From NCBI GenBank assembly GCA_963718605.1, contig OY970363.1:3410001-3474000 (forward strand): a stretch of DNA of 64,000 nt. Direction: 5' to 3'. The position numbers and the translations under genes are program-made. Each line of letters begins with the position of its first letter. The first letter of the stretch is position 1. The DNA is from JACCXE01 sp963718605 (GTDB lineage: Bacteria; Actinomycetota; Acidimicrobiia; Acidimicrobiales; JACCXE01). A model generated the notes under the pieces. The model did not search any database. It was not told where the DNA came from and worked only from the letters and a program-made list of their open reading frames with translations. This document shows, one piece after another, positions 23,628 to 31,237 of this stretch.

Positions 23628-24449
23628 GGAGTAGCGGGTGACGTAGCCCCGTTTGCGGAACAGTCGCAGCATCGACACCACGAACCAACCCGACAACACC
23701 AGCATCAGACCGGCCAAGAGCGCGGCGATGCCGAGCTCGCCCCACGCAATGCCGTGGCCCGCGATACCGGCTCGCAGTGCAATGAACGCGTGGGTGGTCG
23801 GCAGCGCGTGGGCGATGGGCTGGATACCACCGGGCAGGTTCGCGACCGGCGTAAACACGCCCGAGAGCGGCATCACCGACATCAGAAGGCCCCACGCGAG
23901 GGCCTCGGCGCCCGAGCCGAACCGCAGCACCAGGCCCACCACGAACAGCCCGACCGACCAGCCGACCGTGAGCAGCACCGCGGCGATCGGCACGATGGCC
24001 CAGCCAATCGTGTTCACCGAGAACGAGTAGGCCACGAACGCACCAACCGCGGTGACCGCCACACCGGCGAGAATCTTGAGCGCCCCGAAGAGCGCGACCC
24101 CCGCCATGTATTCGAGCTCGCTGATAGGCGTGACCATCACGTTGATGAGGTTGCGGGTCCACGTCTCCTCGAGGAACCCAGTCGAGACGCCGATGCTCGA
24201 TTGGTAGACGACGTGCCAGAGGACGGTCCCGCCGAGCACGTAGGCCACCACTTCGTCCCCCGAGCCCGACAGGCGCGTGGCGTACACCGCGAGCGTGCCG
24301 AACAACAGAATGTCGACGAGCGGCCACAGCGTGACGTCGAAGAGCCGGTGCGGGCTGCGCCGCAGCACGATCGCGTGCCGCCACGCGATCGCCCGAATGC
24401 GCCGAACCGCGCCGGGCATCGGCCGATGGAGCATCGTCACACCACTCAT
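23625..24449 (-). CDS. ABC-2 type transporter permease
   Basis: A 274-residue integral membrane protein with about six membrane helices. The N-terminal cytoplasmic piece (RRIRAIAWRHAIVLRRSPHR) precedes the membrane domain, and EETWTRNLINVMVTPISELE is the conserved amphipathic coupling region of ABC-2 exporters. It pairs with the ATPase gene upstream, overlapping it by 4 bp. Such pairs export drugs, lipids or polysaccharides; the substrate here is unknown. Confidence 0.9.
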   Translation of the reverse strand: MSGVTMLHRPMPGAVRRIRAIAWRHAIVLRRSPHRLFDVTLWPLVDILLFGTLAVYATRLSGSGDEVVAYVLGGTVLWHVVYQSSIGVSTGFLEETWTRNLINVMVTPISELEYMAGVALFGALKILAGVAVTAVGAFVAYSFSVNTIGWAIVPIAAVLLTVGWSVGLFVVGLVLRFGSGAEALAWGLLMSVMPLSGVFTPVANLPGGIQPIAHALPTTHAFIALRAGIAGHGIAWGELGIAALLAGLMLVLSGWFVVSMLRLFRKRGYVTRYS

Positions 24450-25171
24450 ATTTCTTCCGCCAGGTGCAGAAAGACACCTTCGAGGTCGGCACGGCCGAAC
24501 AGCGCGGCCACGGCATCGGGGGTGTCGTCGGCCGCGATCTTGCCGGCCTGCACGAAGACCACCCGGTCGGCGAGTTGTTGGACCTCGGCCATGTTGTGAC
24601 TCGTGATGAGCATGGCCGCGCCGGTCGCGGCGGCGTAGTCCAACAGGCCGGTCCGCACTCGGAAGGCCACGTCGGGGTCGAGGGACGCGGTCGGCTCGTC
24701 GAGCACGAGCAATCGAGGCTGGTGGAGCGTGGCCTTGACGATTCCGACGAGGGTCTTCTGGCCCGAGCTGAGTTCGCCGCCCATGGCGTCGGCCAGATGG
24801 GTCACCCCGAACCGTGCAAGGCCGGCCGCGATCGTGTCATCCACGTCGGCGTCGCTGTAGAGCCGGGCGTACAGGCCGAGAAACTCGCGTACCTTCAACC
24901 GTTCGGCGAGCGGCAAATACCCGGCGACGAATCCGACGTGCTCCATAGCGCGTTGACGTTCGCGCGGCAGCGGATGACCAAAGATCGACACCGTGCCCGC
25001 GTCCGGCGTGAGCACACCCAGCAGCATCAAGAGGGTCGTCGTCTTACCTGCACCGTTCGGGCCTAAGAGGGCGACCCGTTCGCCGGGAGCGACCGACAGC
25101 GACACGCCGTCAACGGCGCGCACGCGGCGGTACTGCTTGACGAGGCCGACGGCCTCGAGGACGGGGAGCAC
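24446..25171 (-). CDS. ABC transporter ATP-binding protein
   Basis: A 241-residue ATPase partner of the ABC-2 permease. It has Walker A GPNGAGKTT (near residue 38), the signature region ELSSGQKTLVGIVKA, Walker B LLVLDEPTASLDP and the switch histidine in ITSHN. The signature reads SSGQ rather than SGGQ, a tolerated variant. The Q-loop region is also recognisable. It starts immediately after a 62-residue gene, and overlaps the permease downstream, forming a three-gene unit. Confidence 0.93.
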   Translation of the reverse strand: MLPVLEAVGLVKQYRRVRAVDGVSLSVAPGERVALLGPNGAGKTTTLLMLLGVLTPDAGTVSIFGHPLPRERQRAMEHVGFVAGYLPLAERLKVREFLGLYARLYSDADVDDTIAAGLARFGVTHLADAMGGELSSGQKTLVGIVKATLHQPRLLVLDEPTASLDPDVAFRVRTGLLDYAAATGAAMLITSHNMAEVQQLADRVVFVQAGKIAADDTPDAVAALFGRADLEGVFLHLAEEI

Positions 25172-25360
25172 TCAGTCAGTCTCGTTGGCGCCGTCAAGCA
25201 GGTGCACGGCTTTTTCGACGGCGCGGCGGGCGCGCGTGATCTTGCGCTCGTCGTTGGCCGCCTCGGTGTCACCGTTCGCGGCGGCGCGAAGTTTGTCGAG
25301 TGCGGCATCAGCGAGTTCCTCACCGATTGCCGCCAGGCGGTCGCGAAGATCAGACACCAT
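25172..25360 (-). CDS. Small helical hypothetical protein
   Basis: A 62-residue, highly charged, probably helical protein (RDRLAAIGEELADAALDKLR; KITRARRAVEKAVHLLDG). I know no family. It abuts the ABC ATPase start with no gap, and TAGCTT lies 8 nt before its ATG, so it would be the first gene of the exporter unit. It may be a regulator or small accessory protein; this is not shown by the sequence. Confidence 0.65.
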   Translation of the reverse strand: MVSDLRDRLAAIGEELADAALDKLRAAANGDTEAANDERKITRARRAVEKAVHLLDGANETD

Positions 25361-25368
25361 CGGTGGAC

Positions 25369-25378
25369 AAGCTACTTT
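25369..25378. promoter_or_regulatory. Overlapping divergent -10 elements
   Basis: Minus strand TAGCTT (25369-25374), 8 nt before the ATG at 25360, and plus strand TACTTT (25373-25378), 6 nt before the GTG at 25385, share two bases. Only one polymerase could occupy the site at a time. Confidence 0.5.
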
Positions 25379-25384
25379 CGCCCT

Positions 25385-26110
25385 GTGACACCGACGACGG
25401 CGCGTGAGTGGGTCAGCATCGAGGACCCGGAAGAGGATCGTGTGTGGATGTTCGATGTCACGTTCCTCGCGAGCCGTTGGACGTGCATCTTCGGAAACGG
25501 GTGTCAGGGCGTGCTCACCGAGCCCGCGCCCGAACTCGTGCAGGGGTGCTGTTCATACGGGGCGCACTTCACCGATGAGGAGGACATCGCGCGCGTCAAG
25601 GCAGCCGCGAAGACCCTCACCGCGGAGCAGTGGCAGTTCAAGGCCGAGGGGGCCAAGGGCATCATCAAGCGGAAGAAGAGCGGCGAGGTGCTCAGCCGGC
25701 TCGTCGACGACGCCTGCATCTTCCTGAACCGCCCGGGTTTCGCCAAGGGCGCTGGCTGTGCCTTCCACGTCGCCGCGATGGAGCGCGGGGTACCCCACTC
25801 CGACCTCAAGCCGGACGTTTGCTGGCAGCTACCCCTGCGCCGCTTTGACGAGGTCGACGACGACACGAAGCGCGTCACGAGCACCGTTACCGAGTGGAGC
25901 CGCGACCACTGGGGCGAAGGCGGCGACGAGTTCGCCTGGTGGTGCACCGAGGCGCCTGAGGCCTTCGTCGGACATCAAGCCGTCTACAAGGAACTCAAGC
26001 CCGAGCTGATCGGGATCGCCGGCGAGATCGTGTACCTGGAACTCGCGAGCTATCTCGACCGGCGCGAGAGCGGCGGTACGCCACTACCCCACCCTGTACG
26101 ACGAAGCTAA
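25385..26110 (+). CDS. Conserved cysteine-rich hypothetical protein (YkgJ-like)
   Basis: A 241-residue protein with clustered cysteines: GNGCQG, QGCCSYGAHF, DDACIFL, KGAGCAFH and PDVCWQLP. This CC-plus-spaced-C layout resembles the metal-binding YkgJ cysteine-cluster proteins, though I cannot confirm the family. The C-terminal half is acidic and Trp-rich (EWSRDHW, EFAWWCTEAPEAF). The GTG start is supported by TACTTT 6 nt upstream; the open frame continues upstream but there it is antisense to the 62-residue gene. Its last 4 bp overlap the convergent small zinc protein gene. Confidence 0.75.
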   Translation: MTPTTAREWVSIEDPEEDRVWMFDVTFLASRWTCIFGNGCQGVLTEPAPELVQGCCSYGAHFTDEEDIARVKAAAKTLTAEQWQFKAEGAKGIIKRKKSGEVLSRLVDDACIFLNRPGFAKGAGCAFHVAAMERGVPHSDLKPDVCWQLPLRRFDEVDDDTKRVTSTVTEWSRDHWGEGGDEFAWWCTEAPEAFVGHQAVYKELKPELIGIAGEIVYLELASYLDRRESGGTPLPHPVRRS

Positions 26111-26283
26111 GGATCCAGTAGCCCTTTCAAGCCGAGGTCGTCGTCCTCGTCCTCGTACAGACACCAGGACGCGTGCTGATCTCCTGGTTCCGCGTGACAT
26201 TCAGGACACGGCTTGGCGTGCCCCTCGCGCGTGTGCTTAAGCGCTCGCGCCTCTTCGAATCGACGGTGCCGACCCTTCTTCAA
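26107..26283 (-). CDS. Small CxxC zinc-binding-like protein
   Basis: A 58-residue protein: basic N-terminus (KKGRHRRFEEARALK), a CPECH...C motif with nearby His residues that could bind zinc, and an acidic tail (EDEDDD). The family is unknown. A TTG start is chosen because GGGGAG lies 6 nt before it and a TACAGT hexamer lies about 30 nt further upstream; a longer GTG form starting at 26334 is possible. It converges with the cysteine-rich gene, overlapping by 4 bp. Confidence 0.6.
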   Translation of the reverse strand: MKKGRHRRFEEARALKHTREGHAKPCPECHAEPGDQHASWCLYEDEDDDLGLKGLLDP

Positions 26284-26360
26284 CGAAACTCCCCGGTGCT
26301 GCTGTAAGCGTGATGCCGCCACTGTATCGCCCACACGGCGGGCGGTGTGTCGGCCTCGGT

Positions 26361-26366
26361 TACGGT
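26361..26366 (+). promoter_or_regulatory. -10 hexamer of the 76-residue protein gene
   Basis: TACGGT, 6 nt before the GTG at 26373; it also fixes that start against a longer in-frame ATG at 26310. Confidence 0.4.
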
Positions 26367-26372
26367 GGCCCC

Positions 26373-26603
26373 GTGGCTGCTTTTGACCCGCAGGCGATGG
26401 TGAAACGGTTCCAGGAACGGGCTGATGCCGTGAAGAAACGGGGCATGCCGCCGATCGAGGGGCCGGAGCGCGAACGGTTCATTGAGCAGGCCCGGGTCGA
26501 TTTCTCCGATTTTGCGATGATCGCCGACGCCGAAGCCAGCCTCGAGGACGGGGTGCTCACCTTCCGGGTGGACCTGCGCCCCAAACCACCGAGCGAGAGC
26601 TAA
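26373..26603 (+). CDS. Small conserved hypothetical protein
   Basis: A 76-residue soluble protein starting at GTG: AAFDPQAMVKRFQERADAVK, then PPIEGPERERFIEQARVDF and a strand pair ending VDLRPKPPSES. No family is recognised. It is not membrane-bound and has no cysteines. It converges on rnd with a 4-bp overlap of the two stops. The leaderless -10 and coherent codon use support it as a real gene. Confidence 0.7.
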   Translation: MAAFDPQAMVKRFQERADAVKKRGMPPIEGPERERFIEQARVDFSDFAMIADAEASLEDGVLTFRVDLRPKPPSES

Positions 26604-27775
26604 AGCCGGCCTTCGAGCGGCACGCCGCTGCGTTCCTCGAGCAACAGCCCACCGTTGCCGTCGAAAACGAGCGCGGCCTCCCCCGCTACGAGCTTCGCCA
26701 AGGGTCGACCGACGAGTTCGGCCCGCCAGCCGTGACGCAGCCGGGCGTCGGGGCTACCGGCAAGGAACGCGGTCAGGTCTGAGCGGGTCGCCAGCATGGT
26801 GGCGTCGATCCGTTCGTACTTCGCCAACTGCGCGACCCACGCGGCAGCCAGTGCGGCGGCCGGGCGTTGCTCGCGTTCGAGGTCGTCGGTCAGCGGCAGC
26901 TTCAGCTGGTCCGGCGGCAACTCTTTGCCACGTTTGACGGCTTCGAGTACTTCGGCGGCAACGTCACCGCGTAACCCGCGTCCGCTGAGCCCGCGCACCG
27001 CGTTGAGCTGCGCCATGGTGCTGGGTGCGGCCTGCGCAATGCCGGCCACCGCCAGGTCCGGCAGAACGAAGCGCAACGGGACGTCGGTTGCCTGGGCCCG
27101 ACGCTCGCGCCACGCGCCCAGCTCTTGCGCGATCCCACGCGCGGCGCCGCGGCACTGGCGAGCCTCCTTGATGCGCCACCAGGCCGTCGCCGGATCGCTC
27201 GGCGTGGTCGAGCGGGCCAGTGACGACACGCACTCAGCCTCGGCCCAGGCGAGGCGCCCGGTCGGTTCGAGTTCGGCCGACAGGTGGTCCCGGATCGCGC
27301 CGAGGTGTTCGACGTCAGCCGCCGCGTACGTCCGCTGGCCTTCGGTGAGCGGCCGACGCGTCCAGTCCGTCATGCGGTCGCCCTTGGGAAGCCGGATGCC
27401 GACGATGCGCTCGACGAGTGCTGAGAGTGACGGCGTGGAGAAGCCCGCGAAGTTGGCCACGATCTGGGTGTCGAACATGCGGCTCGGCAGCACCCCGCAG
27501 ACGCGGCGGAACACCTCGAGGTCTTGATCCGCCGCGTGCAGGAGCGGCAGCGCGTCGCTCGTGAGCAGGTCGGCGAGCGGTGTCATGTTGACCGCCAGCG
27601 TGTCCACGAGGACGGTCGTGTCGTCCCACTTCAGCTGCAGCAGCGCGACATGCGGGTAGTAGGTGCGCTCGCGATGGAACTCGGTATCGAGCGCGTAGAA
27701 GTCTGCGCCGGCGGCGGCTTTGCAGACGTCGGCGAAACCGGCGTCGGTGTCGATCCATTCAAAGGTGGCTGTCAC
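26600..27775 (-). CDS. rnd: Ribonuclease D (DEDDy 3'-5' exonuclease)
   Basis: A 391-residue RNA-processing exonuclease. The DEDDy motifs are present: DTEFHRE (Asp31, Glu33) as ExoI, HAADQDLEVF as ExoII, and the YAAADVEHL segment as ExoIII, with the Tyr and last Asp. An HRDC-type helical region follows (around 220-290). It would trim 3' ends of tRNA and other stable RNAs. The GTG start overlaps the stop of the AI-2E-type permease gene by 4 bp. Length and domain order match actinobacterial RNase D. Confidence 0.94.
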   Translation of the reverse strand: MTATFEWIDTDAGFADVCKAAAGADFYALDTEFHRERTYYPHVALLQLKWDDTTVLVDTLAVNMTPLADLLTSDALPLLHAADQDLEVFRRVCGVLPSRMFDTQIVANFAGFSTPSLSALVERIVGIRLPKGDRMTDWTRRPLTEGQRTYAAADVEHLGAIRDHLSAELEPTGRLAWAEAECVSSLARSTTPSDPATAWWRIKEARQCRGAARGIAQELGAWRERRAQATDVPLRFVLPDLAVAGIAQAAPSTMAQLNAVRGLSGRGLRGDVAAEVLEAVKRGKELPPDQLKLPLTDDLEREQRPAAALAAAWVAQLAKYERIDATMLATRSDLTAFLAGSPDARLRHGWRAELVGRPLAKLVAGEAALVFDGNGGLLLEERSGVPLEGRL

Positions 27776-28845
27776 TTGCGTCGTTCAAGGTAGATCGCTT
27801 TCGCCGCGCCCGTGAGGGGGACGGCCAAAAGTGCGCCCACCACTCCCCCGGCGGACACGCCGATTAGGGCCGCGGCCATCGTCGCCGGAGGAGACAGCGA
27901 CACGGCGCGTCCGACCAGCAACGGCTGCACAACGTTGTTCTCGATCTGCAGGTACAGCACGAACAGCACAGCGCAGATCACACCCGTGAGCGGGCTCACC
28001 GTGAAGGCAAGCAGGACAAACGGAATTCCGCCGGCGGCACCGCCAACCTGGGGCACCAGATCCCAGATCGAGACCCACACCGCAAGTAACGGGGCAAGCG
28101 GTACTCGCATCACGAGGCCGACCACGAGCGTGAAAAGGCCGGCGATCCCGGCCACCGTCAGCGAGCCGGCGACGTAGCGCCCCACCACATCCCGGGCGGC
28201 GACAGCGGCGCGTTTCACCGCAGCGCGGTTGCGCTTCGGAATCGCCCGCTGCACGTGGGCCACCAGGAACGGCCCGTCGATAAGCAGGCCGGCGGTGAAC
28301 AGCAGGACTAGAAGCAGGGCGGTGAAGCCGTGGAACGCCGTGCGCCCGGCGTTGCGGATCGGGGTGGTGTCGCCGGCCAACCGGTCGGGCAGATCCTCAA
28401 TCCACTCGCGTGCTTTCGCGGGCACACCGGCGTCGTCGAGACGCGAACCGACGATCGGTAGCTCCGTCAAGCTTTGGACCACGTCGGGCACGTCGTCCTT
28501 CAAGTTGTTGGCCTGGTGAATCGTCGGGGGCGCGATGAGCGCCGCCGCGAGGGAGGCAGCCAACGCCGCGGCGAAGGCGATGATCGCGACCGCGACGCCG
28601 CGCGGAGAGTTCAGTTCGGTCGACAGCCGCGTGACCAACGGGTCGAGGGCGACGCTGAGAATGCCGGCGATACCCAGCGCCGTGACCGTACGCGGCGCCG
28701 CCCCGACCACCGCGGCGACCGCGCCGAAGGCCAGGAACGTCGCCGCGAGTTTTACGAGGGTCCAGACCTCGAGGTCGACGATCAGGCGCTCGGGTGGCTT
28801 CTTGGCCGATGCCCGACGTGTGGTCCCAACTCCCTTGGTGGGCAT
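27772..28845 (-). CDS. AI-2E/PerM-family membrane protein
   Basis: A 357-residue protein with about eight membrane helices and the family's central region with a long soluble segment (HQANNLKDDVPDVVQSLTEL) after the third helix. The C-terminal part has VWVSIWDLVPQVGGAAGGIP, the conserved family stretch. Members include AI-2 exporter TqsA and Na+/H+ antiporter-like proteins; function here is unknown. It is read divergently from a second member 19 bp away and is coupled to rnd downstream by a 4-bp overlap. Confidence 0.88.
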   Translation of the reverse strand: MPTKGVGTTRRASAKKPPERLIVDLEVWTLVKLAATFLAFGAVAAVVGAAPRTVTALGIAGILSVALDPLVTRLSTELNSPRGVAVAIIAFAAALAASLAAALIAPPTIHQANNLKDDVPDVVQSLTELPIVGSRLDDAGVPAKAREWIEDLPDRLAGDTTPIRNAGRTAFHGFTALLLVLLFTAGLLIDGPFLVAHVQRAIPKRNRAAVKRAAVAARDVVGRYVAGSLTVAGIAGLFTLVVGLVMRVPLAPLLAVWVSIWDLVPQVGGAAGGIPFVLLAFTVSPLTGVICAVLFVLYLQIENNVVQPLLVGRAVSLSPPATMAAALIGVSAGGVVGALLAVPLTGAAKAIYLERRK

Positions 28846-28850
28846 CGCCC

Positions 28851-28857
28851 TACGCTA
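28851..28857. promoter_or_regulatory. Seven-base block acting as -10 in both directions
   Basis: TACGCTA contains plus-strand TACGCT (28851-28856), 8 nt before the ATG at 28865, and minus-strand TAGCGT (28852-28857), 6 nt before the ATG at 28845. Both divergent permease genes appear to use nearly the same bases. Confidence 0.55.
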
Positions 28858-28864
28858 CCGGCGC

Positions 28865-29920
28865 ATGCCTCCTGCGTCGCCGAATGCTCGCCGGACGCAT
28901 CTCGTGCTGTCCGGCCGCTCCATCGCGTGGATCGCGGTGACCGCTGCGTCGGTTGTCGCCGTGACCGGCATCGTGAGCGCGTCACTGCGCGTCCTGGGGT
29001 GGATGGCCGCGGCCGCTTCGATCGCGGCGCTGCTCGAGCCCCTCGTCGACCTGCTGACGCGGTACGTGCGCCGTGGACTCGCCGTGCTGATCACGATGCT
29101 GATCGTCTTCGGAACGGTCGGCGGCATCGCGTTTCTGACGGTTAACGACGTCGTGCACGAGATGCGCGTGTTGCAAGAGTCGGCGCCCAGGCGGGCTCGC
29201 CAACTCGAACAATCCGAACGTTTCGGCTCGGTCGCTCGCAGCTTCAAGCTTGAGAAGAAGACCCGCGCGCTGGTGAAGGACATCCCGAGCCGCCTTCGCG
29301 GCGGATCGAACGCAGACGCGCTTCGGTCGGCCGGCACCCGCGGCGTCGCTTATCTCGCGACGACGGTGCTGACCGTGTTCCTGGTCGTGAACGGGCGCAA
29401 GCTCGTGATCGCCGCGGTCGAGCAGATCAGCGACGAGAAGCGAAGAGCGACGGTGCGGACCGTTCTGCGCGAAGGCGGCCGGCGCGGCGTGAAGTACACC
29501 ATCGGCTCCCTCGGCATGGCCGCGCTGGCGGGAGGGCTCGTCGCCGCGACCGCTCGGATTGTCGACGTGCCCGGCGCTGCTCCCCTCAGCGTGTGGGCCG
29601 CCCTGTGGGACGTCGTGCCAATGCTCGGCGCGGTGATCGGCGGCCTGCCCGTGGCGATTCTTGCCGCGGCGTCATCGCCCACCGCCGGCGTGCTCGTGTT
29701 CCTCGTGTTTCTGGCCTACGAGGTGCTCGAGGCGATCTTCCTGCAGCGCCGCCTCGAGCGGGGCACGGTCCACGTGGGGCCGTTTCTGACGCTGGTCGTG
29801 GCGAGCGTCGGCCTTGAGTTGTACGGCATCGGCGGCGCACTGTTCGCGCTGTTCGCTACGAGCGTCGCGGTGGGCGTGTTCGAAGTTTGGCGCGACGAGA
29901 CCACCGAAGACACGAACTAA
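28865..29920 (+). CDS. AI-2E/PerM-family membrane protein (second copy)
   Basis: A 351-residue relative of the divergent neighbour: about eight helices, a soluble loop (RVLQESAPRRARQLEQSERF) and the same VWAALWDVVPMLGAVIGGLP motif, but clearly diverged elsewhere, so it is an old duplication or separate subfamily. The ATG is the only start compatible with the leaderless -10 eight nt upstream; longer upstream readings run antisense to the other permease. The 3' end overlaps the convergent metalloprotease gene by 4 bp. Confidence 0.88.
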   Translation: MPPASPNARRTHLVLSGRSIAWIAVTAASVVAVTGIVSASLRVLGWMAAAASIAALLEPLVDLLTRYVRRGLAVLITMLIVFGTVGGIAFLTVNDVVHEMRVLQESAPRRARQLEQSERFGSVARSFKLEKKTRALVKDIPSRLRGGSNADALRSAGTRGVAYLATTVLTVFLVVNGRKLVIAAVEQISDEKRRATVRTVLREGGRRGVKYTIGSLGMAALAGGLVAATARIVDVPGAAPLSVWAALWDVVPMLGAVIGGLPVAILAAASSPTAGVLVFLVFLAYEVLEAIFLQRRLERGTVHVGPFLTLVVASVGLELYGIGGALFALFATSVAVGVFEVWRDETTEDTN

Positions 29921-30828
29921 TCCTGCGAGGCAGCTCCCGCGTGGATCGATCGCAAGTCGGCGAGGTCGGCGCTGTCGAAGTCCACCGGCGGCGGCCCTCC
30001 GAAGAGCTGCGCGACCACATCGGACTCGACCGCCCAATACATGACGGAGTTGCGGTTCGTGGAGTGACCGGGATGGTCCGGGTCCTCACGGTGGTCGTTC
30101 AGGAACAGGTCGACCAGGCCGAGGACATGACCGAGTTCGTGCACCACGACGGCGCGCTCGATCCGCGTGGCACCAACCAGCGGCGAGGTGGCGGATGCGA
30201 TCTCGTCCGGGAACACCGCGATGGTGTCGGCGCGAACGGTGACGCCCAACACGCCGTCCTGATCGGAGCGGCCCGCGAGATACAGAAGATGGAGCACCGC
30301 GACGTCGGCGCCGTCGGGCTCACCCTGCGTATCTGCGAGGCGCCGGATGTCGTCGGCGGTGTGGACCTGGGCGCTGTCCTTCAGCGGCGTCGGGCCGTCC
30401 ACCACGACGCTCTTGCCCGATTGGTCCCGCAGAATCTGGGCGAGCCGCGCGGCCACGTCGGTTCCCACGGAGGCGCCCGGTTGCACGCGTAGGTCGAGCA
30501 CTACCGTCCGGGCCGCGCCAGGCGCCAGAAGGACTCCAGCGAACTGCCCCGGCGCCCGGACGGCGGCGCGGCTGATCGTCGCGCTAGCTGTTGTGGGTGT
30601 GGCGGCGTGCGTCGTCGTGGACGGCTGCCCGCGTTTCAGGGTGGTGACGGGTTGCCCCGCGCCGTCCGTCGCCCTGGGAACCGCCCCCGACGTGTCCGCG
30701 CTCGAAGACGAAGAGGTAGCCGCGCCGACGCCGGTGCCGGTGCGATCCCCACCCGATCCGCACACGCCCAGTACGAGCGCGAGAGCGACGATGCCGCGGC
30801 GGGTGGAGCGGGTTAGTGGTGTGGCCAC
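29917..30828 (-). CDS. Lipoprotein zinc metalloprotease (matrixin-like)
   Basis: A 303-residue exported protein. An N-terminal signal with lipobox LGVC (residues 20-23) suggests membrane lipidation, followed by a Ser/Thr-rich linker. The catalytic motif HELGHVLGLVD is near residue 240. The third zinc ligand of matrixins is His in HExxHxxGxxH; here that place is Asp, as in some snapalysin-like proteases. The later SVMYW is the Met-turn. The substrate is unknown. It overlaps the DUF3151 gene upstream by 16 bp. Confidence 0.8.
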   Translation of the reverse strand: MATPLTRSTRRGIVALALVLGVCGSGGDRTGTGVGAATSSSSSADTSGAVPRATDGAGQPVTTLKRGQPSTTTHAATPTTASATISRAAVRAPGQFAGVLLAPGAARTVVLDLRVQPGASVGTDVAARLAQILRDQSGKSVVVDGPTPLKDSAQVHTADDIRRLADTQGEPDGADVAVLHLLYLAGRSDQDGVLGVTVRADTIAVFPDEIASATSPLVGATRIERAVVVHELGHVLGLVDLFLNDHREDPDHPGHSTNRNSVMYWAVESDVVAQLFGGPPPVDFDSADLADLRSIHAGAASQD

Positions 30829-31226
30829 TCAGGGTCGAGTTGCGCGAGGAACTGCGCGCAGCGCTCGGTTTCGTCGTTCTCGCCGATCGCGGCCGCTTCG
30901 ATGCGCAGGCCGTCCAAGCATCGAAGGAAGGCTCGATTGGTTGGGTGCGTGCCGCGGACGTAGCCCGACCCGCGCCAACCCGCAGCGCGCAAGGCGTCGA
31001 GGCCGCGGTGGTAACCGACACGGAAGAACGCGTAACGCGACATTTGATCCGTGGCCATCTCACCGAGGGTCGCCCAACCGACCAACGAGCGCGGGTGCCC
31101 CGCGACTAGCGCGGCGGCGGCTTCGTAGCTTTTAGGAGGATTGGCGGCGACGGTGGCGTCGAGCGCGTCGGCACCCAGGACGGTCTCGGGTAGGCCGGTG
31201 GTCAGGTTGACGGGGCGGTCGCTCAC
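30813..31226 (-). CDS. DUF3151 family protein
   Basis: A 137-residue soluble protein of the actinobacterial DUF3151 family. It has the recognisable pattern: LPETVLGADALDATVAANP, then FRVGYHRGLDALRAAGWRGSG, FLRCLDGLRIEAAAIGE and a final RCAQFLAQLDPEW. Its function is unknown. It starts with GTG 11 bp after the tyrS... gene boundary on the shared strand: tyrS lies downstream of nothing else here, reading toward this gene, so the two can be co-transcribed in the order tyrS-DUF3151-metalloprotease. Confidence 0.88.
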   Translation of the reverse strand: MSDRPVNLTTGLPETVLGADALDATVAANPPKSYEAAAALVAGHPRSLVGWATLGEMATDQMSRYAFFRVGYHRGLDALRAAGWRGSGYVRGTHPTNRAFLRCLDGLRIEAAAIGENDETERCAQFLAQLDPEWPHH

Positions 31227-31237
31227 GACCTGAATGA

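Noticed and set aside
22836..24599. A 587-residue plus-strand open frame
   Set aside because: Antisense to fadD and the ABC genes; compositionally biased with no recognisable motif.
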